Assembly: GCF_004348115.1 (NCBI RefSeq)
Contig: NZ_QPFB01000001.1
Location: 3,240,028-3,304,027, forward strand
DNA: 64,000 nucleotides
Reading direction: 5' to 3'
Source: Stenotrophomonas sp. ATCM1_4
Lineage (GTDB): Bacteria > Pseudomonadota > Gammaproteobacteria > Xanthomonadales > Xanthomonadaceae
Shown: in pieces, positions 53,285 through 62,310 of the stretch
Position numbering within the stretch: position 1 is the first letter of the stretch
How the letters are laid out: every line of letters begins with the position of its first letter
The notes under the pieces: model-generated
What the model was told of the DNA's origin: nothing
What the model saw: only the letters and a program-made list of their open reading frames with translations
Databases searched by the model: none
Program-made: the position numbers and the translations under genes

Positions 53285-54171
53285 GTTCCACCGCCGCCGG
53301 CCTGCCCGCCTCGTCACGCGTTACCGAACAGCAACGACTGACCGCCACGCTGGTGCTGTCCACGCTGGTGCATGGGTTGCTGATCCTGGGCGTGGGCTTC
53401 GCGGTCAGCGACAACGCGCCGCTGGTGCCGACGCTGGACGTGATCTTCAGCCAGACCAGCACGCCACTGACGCCCAAGCAGGCCGACTTCCTCGCCCAGG
53501 CCAACCAGCAGGGCGGCGGCGACCATGACAAGGCACAGCGTCCGCGCGACAGCCAGGCCGGCGTGGTGCCGCAGAACCAGGACGGGTTGGCCCCGGTGCC
53601 GCTGCAGGCGCAGTCGGCCGCCGCGCCGCCTCCGCCGGAAGCACGGGTGATCACCAGCGTGCACGGCCAGGACCGCGTCGCCGATGCGCAGTCGCGGCCC
53701 CTCCCCGACCGCCCCGATGCCAATGCGCCGATGACCGCCCGCGAGCAGCGCGACGCGGAAATGGCGCGCCTGGCCGCCGAGGTGCACCTGCGCTCGGAGC
53801 AATATGCCAAGCGGCCGAACCGCAAGTTCGTCTCGGCCAGCACCCGCGAATACGCCTACGCGAACTACCTGCGCGCCTGGGTGGACCGCGCCGAGCGCGT
53901 GGGCAACCTCAACTACCCCGACGAAGCACGCCGGCGCCGGCTGGGTGGCCAGGTGGTGATCACGGTGGGCGTGCGCCGCGACGGCAGCGTGGAAAGCAGC
54001 CGGGTGCTGCGCAGCAGCGGCGTGCCGCTGCTCGATGCCACCGCCCTGCGCGTGATCGAACTGGCGCAGCCATTCCCGGCGCTGCCACGGACCGAGGATG
54101 ACATCGACATCCTGCAGGTCACCCGCACCTGGGTATTCCTGCCCGGTGGCGAGCTGCGCGACGACCGCTGA
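53281..54171 (+). CDS. TonB-like energy transducer protein
   Basis: 296 residues. A single amino-terminal membrane segment (about 19-38, TLVLSTLVHGLLILGVGFAV) is followed by a Gln/Pro/Ala-rich periplasmic region and a carboxy-terminal TonB fold (about 205-285: LNYPDEARRRRLGGQVVITVGVRRDGSVESSRVLRSSGVPLLDATALRVIELAQPFPALP). It may energise outer-membrane receptors, though no exbB or exbD lies beside it. It is coupled to gshB by ATGA overlap, a pairing seen in related bacteria. Whether it serves the receptor at 13.9 kb is unknown. Confidence 0.85.
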   Translation: MSSTAAGLPASSRVTEQQRLTATLVLSTLVHGLLILGVGFAVSDNAPLVPTLDVIFSQTSTPLTPKQADFLAQANQQGGGDHDKAQRPRDSQAGVVPQNQDGLAPVPLQAQSAAAPPPPEARVITSVHGQDRVADAQSRPLPDRPDANAPMTAREQRDAEMARLAAEVHLRSEQYAKRPNRKFVSASTREYAYANYLRAWVDRAERVGNLNYPDEARRRRLGGQVVITVGVRRDGSVESSRVLRSSGVPLLDATALRVIELAQPFPALPRTEDDIDILQVTRTWVFLPGGELRDDR

Positions 54172-54225
54172 GGCGGTGACGGCGGGGATTCCATCCCTGC
54201 CTGTGGGGTCCTGCCTGCGGCCCGC

Positions 54226-54933
54226 TCAGCGTTTGGAGTCGCGCAGCGCCTGCTGCTCGACCAGGGTCAGGGCGACGTTGTCGCGCAGGTAGGCCGGCTG
54301 CACCCGTTCCGGGGCGATGCCTTCGCCACGGGCCAGCATCGGCACCGCGATCTTCAGCACGTCCGCCGCATGTGGCAGCGCCGCCGGGTCCTGCGTGAGC
54401 AGACCCCCGGCCAGCCGCGCCGCCAGCACGCCTTCCAGCGCCCCCAGGCCGGTGCCGACCGCGGACCAGGCCGAAGCATCGTCCGGCAGCTCATACGCCT
54501 CCGGGGCCACCAGCACTTCCTGCCCGTCCAGCAACAGCCCACCCTCCGCATCACGCAGGTAACGCGCGGCGTAGATCTCGCCCATGCGTGCGTCGATGCT
54601 GGCCAGTACCCGTGGCGCATCAGCCGGTGCGCGCAACGCCAGCGTCTGCAGCGTGGATACCGGTAGCAACGGGCGGTCCAGCGCCAACGCGATGCCCTGG
54701 GCGATGGCGATGGCCAGGCGCACGCCGGTGAAGGCGCCGGGACCACGGCTGAGCGCGATGCCATCGAGCTGGCTGCGGGCAACGCCGGCCTCGGCCAGCA
54801 ACTGCTCGGCCCACGGCAGGCTCAGTTCGGCATGCCGGCGCGGCGCGACCTCGAAACGCTCCAGCACCTGCCCATCCACATGCAGGGCGACGGAACAGGC
54901 TTCGGTGGCGGTTTCAAAGGCGAGCAGCTTCAT
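54226..54933 (-). CDS. tsaB: tRNA threonylcarbamoyladenosine biosynthesis protein TsaB
   Basis: 235 residues from ATG at 54931-54933. The opening MKLLAFETATEACSVAL and the block GIALSRGPGAFTGVRLAIAIAQGIALAL are diagnostic of TsaB, the non-catalytic partner of TsaD in t6A synthesis. It lies 10 bases after the stop of a YoaA/DinG-type helicase, the same neighbourhood as in E. coli (yoaA-tsaB), so the two are probably cotranscribed. Confidence 0.95.
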   Translation of the reverse strand: MKLLAFETATEACSVALHVDGQVLERFEVAPRRHAELSLPWAEQLLAEAGVARSQLDGIALSRGPGAFTGVRLAIAIAQGIALALDRPLLPVSTLQTLALRAPADAPRVLASIDARMGEIYAARYLRDAEGGLLLDGQEVLVAPEAYELPDDASAWSAVGTGLGALEGVLAARLAGGLLTQDPAALPHAADVLKIAVPMLARGEGIAPERVQPAYLRDNVALTLVEQQALRDSKR

Positions 54934-54943
54934 GGCGATACGT

Positions 54944-57010
54944 TCACGACAGGGAAAATGGCGGCGCGGCAGGATCCGCGCCGGCGTCAGGCACACCCGC
55001 GGCGATGGCCGCGGCTGCATCGGTTTCAAGCGAAGAGCCCCATTGTCGCGCAAAGAAGGCCTGCACATCGGCCAGTTCGCGCGTCCGCCGGAACGGTGGC
55101 AGCGAATCCAGGAACACCCGGCCGTAGCCCTTGGACAACAGGCGCGGGTCGCACAGCACCAGCACACCGCGATCGGTCTCGCTGCGGATCAGCCGGCCCA
55201 CGCCCTGCTTGAGCGCGATCACCGCCTGCGGCAGCTGTTCGTCGCGGAACGGATTGCCGCCCTCGCGCCGGATCGCGTCCAGCCGCGCCTCGAACACCGG
55301 GTCGTCCGGTGCGGCGAACGGCAGTTTGTCGATGACCACCACGCTGAGTGCATCGCCGACCACGTCCACGCCTTCGCGGAAGCTGGCCGAGCCCAGCAAC
55401 ACACCGTTGCCGGAGTCACGGAAACGCTGCAGCAGGCTGGCGCGCGGTGCCTCGCCCTGCACGAACAGCGGCCATGGCCCGTCGCGCAACGCTTCGGCGG
55501 CCTCGCGCAACGCGCGATGCGAAGCGAACAGCAGGAACGCCCGCCCCTGCGAGGCCTCCAGCACCGGCCGCAACGCGGCGATCAGCGCCGTGCCATAGCC
55601 GCGCGCGGCCGGATCGGGCAGGTGCTGGGGCAGATAGCACAGTGCCTGCTGCGGCCAATCGAACGGGCTGGGCTGGACCAGCGTGTCCGGGTCATCCAGC
55701 CCCAGCCGCTTGGCCAGGTGGTCGAAGCCGCCGTCCACGGTCAACGTGGCCGAGGTGAACACCCAGGCCGCCATCGAGCGCTCGCGGTGCTCGCGCAACG
55801 GGCCTGACACATCCATCGGCGTGCGCTGGCAGCGGAACCCCCGTGGGGTCAGCTCGTACCAGAGCACGTCGTTGCCATCGTCGACGCCGGCGGCGTCATG
55901 CTCGTCGGCCTCGAAATCGAACAGCGGCAGGTCCTCGCCCAGCCAGCGCGCCAGCCGTGACACGGCTTCCTGCGCGCGCGCATGGCAGGCATCCAGGCCC
56001 GGCGAGGCCTCGCGCACCAACGCCAGCGCGTCACGCAGCTGCGCCAGTGCCGCGCTGACCGCATCGAAGCCGTCGGCCACTTCCGGCTGGGCCATCGCCC
56101 GCCAGCGGGTGCCGCGCGGCGGCAGTTTTTCCATCGCCTCGCGCAGCGCGCGCAGCGCCAGCTCCAGCGTCGCCACCGGTTGCTGCAGGGTGGCCTGCGC
56201 GCCGGCGACGCTGCGGCATTCGGCCAGGCAGTCGCGGGCCAGCTCCTGCCACGGGCGCATGCCGAAGCCTTCGCCGAAGAAATTGGTGGCCAGTTCCGGC
56301 AACTGGTGCGCCTCATCGATGATGAACGCCTGCGCGCCAGGCAGGATTTCGCCGAAGCCTTCCTGCTTGAGCGCCAGGTCGGCCAGCAGCAGGTGATGGT
56401 TGACCACCACCAGGTCGGCCTCCTGTGCGCGCTGGCGGGCCCGTACCACGAAGCAATCGCTCCAGAACGGGCAATCGGTGCCCAGGCAGTTGTCGACGGT
56501 GGAGGTGACCATCGGCAGCAGCGGCGAATCGTCGGCCAGGCCATCGAGCTCGGCGATGTCGCCGTACTGCGTGCGCCCGGACCAGGTCACGATGCGCTGG
56601 AATTGCGCCACCTGCTCCGGCGTGCTGAAGCGCGGCTCGCCACGCGCCTGGTCCAGGCGATAGCGGCACAGGTAATTGGCGCGTCCCTTCAGCAACGCGG
56701 CACGATGGCCGACCCCCAGCGCGGCGCGCACGCGCGGCAGGTCGCGGTGGTACAGCTGGTCCTGCAACGCGCGGGTACCGGTGGAAACGATGGTCTTCAG
56801 GCCCGACAGCAGCGCCGGCACCAGGTAGGCGAAGGTCTTGCCGGTGCCGGTCCCCGCTTCGGCCAGCAGTACGTCGCGCTGCTGCAGCGTCTCGGCGATG
56901 GCACCGGTCAGGCGCAACTGGGCCGGGCGCGGCACGAAGGCATCCAGCGCGCGGGCGAGCGCGCCGCCTTCGCTGAGGGCTTCACAGCTGGCGGTGGCGA
57001 GGGAGGACAT
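54944..57010 (-). CDS. DinG/YoaA-type ATP-dependent DNA helicase
   Basis: 688 residues from ATG at 57008-57010. XPD-like superfamily 2 helicase: Walker A AEAGTGTGKTFAYL (about 51-64), DEAH box IIDEAHQLPE, and motif VI QGVGRLIRSETDRG. Four cysteines for an iron-sulfur cluster are visible: one in RANYLCRYR and three in NCLGTDCPFWSDC. It unwinds DNA 5' to 3', and YoaA-type members help in replication-stress tolerance. Gene order with tsaB favours YoaA over DinG. The in-frame upstream extension of 31 residues overlaps the end of the neighbouring lipoprotein region and was not used. Confidence 0.92.
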   Translation of the reverse strand: MSSLATASCEALSEGGALARALDAFVPRPAQLRLTGAIAETLQQRDVLLAEAGTGTGKTFAYLVPALLSGLKTIVSTGTRALQDQLYHRDLPRVRAALGVGHRAALLKGRANYLCRYRLDQARGEPRFSTPEQVAQFQRIVTWSGRTQYGDIAELDGLADDSPLLPMVTSTVDNCLGTDCPFWSDCFVVRARQRAQEADLVVVNHHLLLADLALKQEGFGEILPGAQAFIIDEAHQLPELATNFFGEGFGMRPWQELARDCLAECRSVAGAQATLQQPVATLELALRALREAMEKLPPRGTRWRAMAQPEVADGFDAVSAALAQLRDALALVREASPGLDACHARAQEAVSRLARWLGEDLPLFDFEADEHDAAGVDDGNDVLWYELTPRGFRCQRTPMDVSGPLREHRERSMAAWVFTSATLTVDGGFDHLAKRLGLDDPDTLVQPSPFDWPQQALCYLPQHLPDPAARGYGTALIAALRPVLEASQGRAFLLFASHRALREAAEALRDGPWPLFVQGEAPRASLLQRFRDSGNGVLLGSASFREGVDVVGDALSVVVIDKLPFAAPDDPVFEARLDAIRREGGNPFRDEQLPQAVIALKQGVGRLIRSETDRGVLVLCDPRLLSKGYGRVFLDSLPPFRRTRELADVQAFFARQWGSSLETDAAAAIAAGVPDAGADPAAPPFSLS

Positions 57011-57141
57011 GGCCTTGACGCGGAGAACCGGTGTCGGGGAACGGGAGAGCAGTGGACGAGACGACCGTTCGAGGGAACCCGGTGCACGGGCCCTGCCGGC
57101 CACTCAGCGTCGCGGCATCGCTGCCCGCGTCCCGGGCGCGG

Positions 57142-57681
57142 TCAGAACCGCTTGATCCCCGGCACCGTGCAGCCTTCGATCTGCGCGTGCGCGGACACCG
57201 CGTTCTCCTTCTCGGCGCGGGCCAGGCGCGACTGCTCGATGGTCGCCCAATGCCGGCGGCACAACGGGCCGGTACGCGAACCCAGGTCCACGGCCTTTTT
57301 GGCCAGGGTCTCCGCGCGCGCCCAGTCGGCCTGCAGCAGCGCCACTTCGGCACGTTCCTGCAGGATGCCCGGGTCGTTGTCGACCAGCATCAGCGCCTGG
57401 TTCAGGTCCTCGGCGGCACCGGCCAGGTCACCGGCCTTGCGCTTGGCGATGGCGTTCTCGCGCAGGTCATCGACCTGGGCGTCGCGCAGCGGCTGCACCG
57501 ACAACTCGGTGTCATCGACGCCGGCGATGGCCTCCACCGCGGCCAGGCGCTGGGCCGGCGTGGTGGTGTCCTGCACGACCGGTGGCGACGGCGGCGTGCT
57601 CACGCAGGCCGCCAGCAGCAGGGAGGCCGCCGTAGCGGCCAGCGCGAAACGAAGAGCAGAAGAAACGTTCATGCCCGGCAT
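57142..57681 (-). CDS. TPR-containing outer-membrane lipoprotein, LpoP-like
   Basis: 179 residues. A signal peptide ends in LLLAACVST, a good lipobox with the lipidated Cys near residue 26. A Pro-rich linker follows, then TPR-like helices (about 70-140: ENAIAKRKAGDLAGAAEDLNQALMLVDNDPGILQERAEVALLQADWARAE). The start ATG overlaps the stop of the PBP1b gene (TAATG), so it is translated after it; a second ATG nine bases later is possible. In Pseudomonas, the adjacent TPR lipoprotein LpoP activates PBP1b, and this gene has the same features and position, so LpoP is the leading hypothesis. Confidence 0.78.
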   Translation of the reverse strand: MPGMNVSSALRFALAATAASLLLAACVSTPPSPPVVQDTTTPAQRLAAVEAIAGVDDTELSVQPLRDAQVDDLRENAIAKRKAGDLAGAAEDLNQALMLVDNDPGILQERAEVALLQADWARAETLAKKAVDLGSRTGPLCRRHWATIEQSRLARAEKENAVSAHAQIEGCTVPGIKRF

Positions 57682-60098
57682 TATCGCGCAGGCGTCTCGG
57701 AAGCGGGCGTGGAGGCCGGTTCAGGCGCCTTGCGGTCCAGCCCGAACCAGCTGCGCCAGCCACCGCCTTCGCTGCCACCCTCGCCGGCATCCGGCACGGC
57801 CTCGGCCGGCGGGCTGCACGGCGCATACGCCGGCGCGAAGCCGACCACGAACGGGAAGCGGCGCGCGCCCGGGCAACCTTCGTCGGTGGCGTTGTTGCCG
57901 TTGGCATCCACGTACTGCCAGTCCAGCCCCTTGTTGTTCACGCGCAGCGGCTTGCTCGGCAGGTTGCGGAAGATGCCCGACCACACCCGCATCGCGCCGG
58001 AGGCACCGAACAGGCCGGTCTGCTCGTTCTGGTCGTTGCCCATCCAGATCACCGCCAGGTGGTCGCCGGTGTAGCCGGCGTACCAGCTGTCGCGGCCATC
58101 GTTGGAGGTGCCGGTCTTGCCGGCCGCCTGCAGGTGCGACAGGCCCTCGGCATTGAGCCGGGCAGCGGTGCCGCTGGCCACCACCTGCTGCAGGCCCACG
58201 CTGATCAGGTTGGCGGCGATGGAATCGCCCTCCTGCGCCGGGGCCGGGCTCTTGTCGTAGCGTTTGAGCAGCTTGCCCTGCGCATCGACCACGCCACGCA
58301 CCGCGTGCAGCGGCTGGATTTCACCACCGGAGGCCAGGAACTGGTACAGCTGGGTCATGCCGTACGGGCTCTGGTCGGTCGAGCCCAGGATCACCGCCGG
58401 GTTGGCCTCGGCCTTGAGCCCGGCCAGCACGTTGATCAGGTGGGTCAGCCGCTCCGGGCCGACCTGCATGCCCACGCGCACCGTGGCCTGGTTGTAGGAG
58501 CGCGCCAGTGCATCGATCAGCCGGACCGTGCCGTGGCTGCGGTTGTCGGCGTTGCCCGGGGTCCAGTTGCGGCCCCGGCTGAGGTTGACCGTCACCGGCG
58601 TGTCCTCGACCCAGGTCGCCAGCGAGAAGCGGTCCGGCTGGGCCAGCGCCAGCAGGTAGACGAACGGCTTGAGCAGCGAGCCGACCGGGCGCTGCGCCTC
58701 GATGGCGCGGTTGAAGCCCGGCTCGGACACGTCGCGGCTGCCCACCACCGCCAGCACGTCGCCGTTGTGCACGTCGGTCAGCACCAGCCCGGTCTGCAGT
58801 TCGGGGCGGCGCTTGTTCTCCAGTGCCTTGATGGTGTGCTGCACCGCCCCTTCGGCGTAGGCCTGGGCGGACGGCGACATGCCGGTGAACACGTTCAGGC
58901 CGGCGCCCTGCAGCACGCTTTCCGGGTAGTCGTTGCCCAGCTGGCGGCGCACCAGGTCGATGTAGGCCGGGAAGCGGTTGGCCGCGGCGATGCCCGGCGT
59001 CTTGGACACGCCCAGCGGTGCCTTCAGTGCGCGCTGGTACTCGGCATCGTCGATCAGCTTGTTCTCGTGCAGCTTGCCGAGCACGAAGTTGCGGCGGTCC
59101 AGCGCGTTGTCCGGGTTGCGCCGCGGGTCGTAGTACGACGGCCCCTTGACCAGGCCGATCAACAACGCCACCTGCTCGGTGGTCAGCGAATTGAGGTCGC
59201 GCCCGAACCAGAACTCCGCGCCCGAGGCCACGCCGTGGATGGCCTGCTTGCCACGCTGGCCCAGGTAGACCTGGTTGAGGTAGGCCTCCAGGATGGTGGC
59301 CTTGTCGTAGCGCGCCTCCATGATCAGCGCGTACAGCACTTCATTGAACTTGCGGGTCAGCGTCTGTTCCTTGCCGATCCCGAGCAGGCCACTGCGCGCC
59401 AGCTGCTGGGTCAGCGTGCTGGCGCCCTGGCGGGTTTCACCGCCCGAACGCACGGCCACCCACACCGCGCGCACGATGCCGCTGATGTCGATGCCGTGGT
59501 GATGGGCGAAGTCCTTGTCTTCCACCGCCTGAAGGCCGGTGACCAGCAGCTCGGGGGTCTCGGAGATCCGCACCAGGCGGCGCTCCTCCTGCTTCTGGCC
59601 ATAGAGCGTGGCGATGCGCGCCGGATCCAGCCGCGCCGCCTTCAGCCCCTTGCGGTCGGCCGCGTCACGCAGCGAAGCCACCTGCCCGCCAGACACCACC
59701 ACCTCGACCTGGCGCGGCGCGATCCGGCCATCCACGTCGATGTAACCGCGGCTGGAAATGCGGAAGCTGCCGCCCTGCACGCGGTAGGTGCCGGGGCTGC
59801 TGCCGGTGCCGTCATCACGGTAGCCGGAGGCCGCCAGCTCGGTCTTGAGCGTGGCCGCGTTCATCGCCACGCCCGGGCTGAGCACCAACGGCCGCGCGTA
59901 GACACGGGTCGGGATCTGCCAGCGCAGTTCACCGAAACGCTGGGTGACCTGGTTGTTCAGGTAGATCGTGTAGGGGATCAGGAAGCCCAATCCCAGTGCG
60001 ACGGCGGCCATGCCCCAGGTGATCAGGCGGCTGCGCCACGGCGGACTGCTGTCGTCGGTATCGTCGTCGAACTCGTCGGAATCGTAGCGTGGCGGCAC
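57681..60098 (-). CDS. mrcB: Bifunctional penicillin-binding protein 1b
   Basis: 805 residues from a GTG at 60096-60098. A short acidic cytoplasmic tail (DSDEFDDDTDD) and membrane helix (about 27-47) come first. A UB2H-like region follows, then the GT51 domain with catalytic Glu in GLQAVEDKDFAHHHGID and RQGASTLTQQLARSG, then the transpeptidase with S474 (VGSLLKPF), SYN in RSYNQATVRVG and KTGTS. It polymerises and cross-links peptidoglycan. The lipoprotein gene downstream is coupled to it and probably encodes its activator. A conspicuous acidic amino end is the only unusual trait. Confidence 0.95.
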   Translation of the reverse strand: MPPRYDSDEFDDDTDDSSPPWRSRLITWGMAAVALGLGFLIPYTIYLNNQVTQRFGELRWQIPTRVYARPLVLSPGVAMNAATLKTELAASGYRDDGTGSSPGTYRVQGGSFRISSRGYIDVDGRIAPRQVEVVVSGGQVASLRDAADRKGLKAARLDPARIATLYGQKQEERRLVRISETPELLVTGLQAVEDKDFAHHHGIDISGIVRAVWVAVRSGGETRQGASTLTQQLARSGLLGIGKEQTLTRKFNEVLYALIMEARYDKATILEAYLNQVYLGQRGKQAIHGVASGAEFWFGRDLNSLTTEQVALLIGLVKGPSYYDPRRNPDNALDRRNFVLGKLHENKLIDDAEYQRALKAPLGVSKTPGIAAANRFPAYIDLVRRQLGNDYPESVLQGAGLNVFTGMSPSAQAYAEGAVQHTIKALENKRRPELQTGLVLTDVHNGDVLAVVGSRDVSEPGFNRAIEAQRPVGSLLKPFVYLLALAQPDRFSLATWVEDTPVTVNLSRGRNWTPGNADNRSHGTVRLIDALARSYNQATVRVGMQVGPERLTHLINVLAGLKAEANPAVILGSTDQSPYGMTQLYQFLASGGEIQPLHAVRGVVDAQGKLLKRYDKSPAPAQEGDSIAANLISVGLQQVVASGTAARLNAEGLSHLQAAGKTGTSNDGRDSWYAGYTGDHLAVIWMGNDQNEQTGLFGASGAMRVWSGIFRNLPSKPLRVNNKGLDWQYVDANGNNATDEGCPGARRFPFVVGFAPAYAPCSPPAEAVPDAGEGGSEGGGWRSWFGLDRKAPEPASTPASETPAR

Positions 60099-60194
60099 GG
60101 GGATGCGAGAATGTGAGTTGCAATGAGTCTAACGCAGCCATGCCCCGGGGCGCGGTCGCGGGCCCTTCCCTGCTTAAGCTGGAGTTCCACCGGA

Positions 60195-62294
60195 ATGTCG
60201 ATGTCGCTGGCCGATGCGCGCTACCACCTCAAACGCATCGTCGGCCTGATCCGCCGCGGGCTGGCCAGCCTGCGTACCCGTGGCTGGCGCGCCACCCTGC
60301 ACCGGGTCGGCGTGCATACCCGCCGCCAGCCGCCGCCGCAGCGCGCGCCGCTGTTCTTCCCGGAAGCCGCTCCGTTCGCACCGTTCAGCGTGCCGGCCAG
60401 CGAACAGCCGCGCGCCAGCATCGTGATCCCGGTCTACAACCACTGTGCCCACACCCTGGCCTGCCTGCGTGCGCTGGCCGCGCATCCGCCGGCGGCCAGC
60501 TGCGAGATCCTGGTGGTCGACGACGGCAGCAGCGACGAGACCGCCACCTGGATGCCGCAGGTGCAGGGCCTGCGCTACCACCTGCGTGAACGCAACGGCG
60601 GCTTCATCGCCGCCTGCAACGACGGCCTGCGCCTGAGCCGCGGCGACTACGTGGTGCTGCTCAACAACGACACCGTTCCCCAGCCCGGCTGGCTGGATGC
60701 ACTGCTGGATACCTTCGCCCGGGTTCCCGAAGCCGGCCTGGTCGGCGCGCAGCTGCTGTACCCCGATGGCCGCCTGCAGGAGTCCGGTGGCGTGGTGTTC
60801 GACGATGGCAGCTGCTGGAGCTACGGCCGCTTCGAATCGCCGGAAGATCCCCGCTACGCCAGCCTGCGCGACGCCGACTACTGCTCCGGTGCGGCACTGG
60901 CGGTGCCGCGTGCACTGTTCGAACAGCTTGGCGGGCTGGATACCCGCTACGCGCCGGCGTACTACGAGGACACCGACCTGGCCTTCAAGGTGCGCGCCGC
61001 CGGCCGGCGTATGCTGGTCCAGCCGGCCAGCCGCGTGGTGCACGACGAAGGCACCAGCAACGGCACCGACACCGGCAGCGGGGTCAAGGCCTACCAGGTA
61101 CGCAACCAGCAGGTGTTCGCCGACAAGTGGCGCGATGCCCTGCGCCGGCAGCTGCCGGTCGGCAGCGTGCCCGGCCCGGCGCTGCTGCACCGGGATCAGC
61201 GCCAGATCCTGGTCCTGGACGAATCCATGCCGCACCCGGACCGTGACTCGGCGTCACTGCGCCAGGTCAACCTGATCCGCATGCTGCTCGCGCAGGGCGC
61301 GCATGTGGTGTTCGTGCCCACCCGCGGCGAGCATGCCGGCGGCGCCACCGAAGCCTTGCAGGCGATGGGCGTGGAAGTCTGGCACGCACCATTCCTGGGC
61401 GGCATCGGCAGTTGGCTGCGCGACAACGGCAAGCGCTTCGCGGTGGTGATGATGGTGCGCTACCACGTCGCCAACGAGTGCCTGGCGCTGGTCCGCGAGT
61501 TCGCGCCGCAGGCGCGCACCGTGTTCGATACCGTCGACCTGCACTACCTGCGCGAGCGCCGCGGTGCCGAAGTGGCCGGCGACGCCAGCCTGCTGCGTGG
61601 CGCCGAGCGTACCCGCGCCAGCGAGCTGGCGATCATGGCCGCCACCGACATCACCCTGCTGGTCAGTGCCGCCGAACAGGAGCAGCTGCGCGTGGACGCG
61701 CCGCAGGTCCGGGTCGAATTGGTGTCCAACCTGCATGAAGTGGCCGGCCACGGCCTGCCCTACGCGCAGCGCCACGACCTGGTGTTCGTCGGCGGCTTCC
61801 GCCACCCGCCGAACCTGGACGCGATGCAGTGGTTCATCGGCGAGGTGTTCCCGCGGGTCCGCGCACAGCTGCCCGACGTCCGCTTCCACTGCATCGGTGC
61901 GGACGTGCCCGAGGCCATCCAGGCGCTGGCCGCCGCCTGCCCTGGCGTGATCGTGCACGGCTATGTCCCGGACGTGGTGCCGTACATGGAACAGGCCCGC
62001 CTCGCGGTGGCACCGCTGCGCTATGGCGCCGGGGTCAAGGGCAAGGTCAACCTGAGCATGGCCCATGGCCAGCCGGTGGTCGCCACCAGTTGCGGCGTGG
62101 AGGGCATGTTCCTGCGCGATGGCCAGGACGTGCGCGTGGCCGATGAGGCGCAGCCCTTCGCCGATGCGGTAGTGCAGCTGTATGCCGATCCGGTGCTGTG
62201 GCAGCGCCTGTCCGACAACGGCCTGCACAACATCGCCCGGCACTTCTCGATGGAGGCCGCCCAGGCGGCGGTCACGCGGGTGTTCTTCGACTGA
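60195..62294 (+). CDS. Two-domain glycosyltransferase (GT2 plus GT4-like)
   Basis: 699 residues. The first part (about 75-300) is a GT2 domain: SIVIPVYNHCAHTLACLRALAAHPP, VDDGSSDETATW, LLNNDTVPQPGWL, then YYEDTDLAFKVRAAGRRM, which matches the rhamnosyltransferase-type GT2 subgroup. The second part (about 345-699) is a GT4-like GT-B fold: VLDESMPHPDRDSASLRQVNLIRML, VFVGGFRHPPNLDAMQWFI, PYMEQARLAVAPLRYGAGVKGKVNLSMAHGQPVVAT. Such fusions build surface polysaccharides such as O antigen, but no assembly genes are adjacent. It is divergent from PBP1b; the start at 60195 is the first good ATG. Confidence 0.85.
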   Translation: MSMSLADARYHLKRIVGLIRRGLASLRTRGWRATLHRVGVHTRRQPPPQRAPLFFPEAAPFAPFSVPASEQPRASIVIPVYNHCAHTLACLRALAAHPPAASCEILVVDDGSSDETATWMPQVQGLRYHLRERNGGFIAACNDGLRLSRGDYVVLLNNDTVPQPGWLDALLDTFARVPEAGLVGAQLLYPDGRLQESGGVVFDDGSCWSYGRFESPEDPRYASLRDADYCSGAALAVPRALFEQLGGLDTRYAPAYYEDTDLAFKVRAAGRRMLVQPASRVVHDEGTSNGTDTGSGVKAYQVRNQQVFADKWRDALRRQLPVGSVPGPALLHRDQRQILVLDESMPHPDRDSASLRQVNLIRMLLAQGAHVVFVPTRGEHAGGATEALQAMGVEVWHAPFLGGIGSWLRDNGKRFAVVMMVRYHVANECLALVREFAPQARTVFDTVDLHYLRERRGAEVAGDASLLRGAERTRASELAIMAATDITLLVSAAEQEQLRVDAPQVRVELVSNLHEVAGHGLPYAQRHDLVFVGGFRHPPNLDAMQWFIGEVFPRVRAQLPDVRFHCIGADVPEAIQALAAACPGVIVHGYVPDVVPYMEQARLAVAPLRYGAGVKGKVNLSMAHGQPVVATSCGVEGMFLRDGQDVRVADEAQPFADAVVQLYADPVLWQRLSDNGLHNIARHFSMEAAQAAVTRVFFD

Positions 62295-62310
62295 CGCCGC
62301 CCGGCGCGGC

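Noticed and set aside
58059-60116. A 685-residue open reading opposite PBP1b
   Set aside because: Antisense shadow of a gene with complete catalytic motifs; no recognisable domain.
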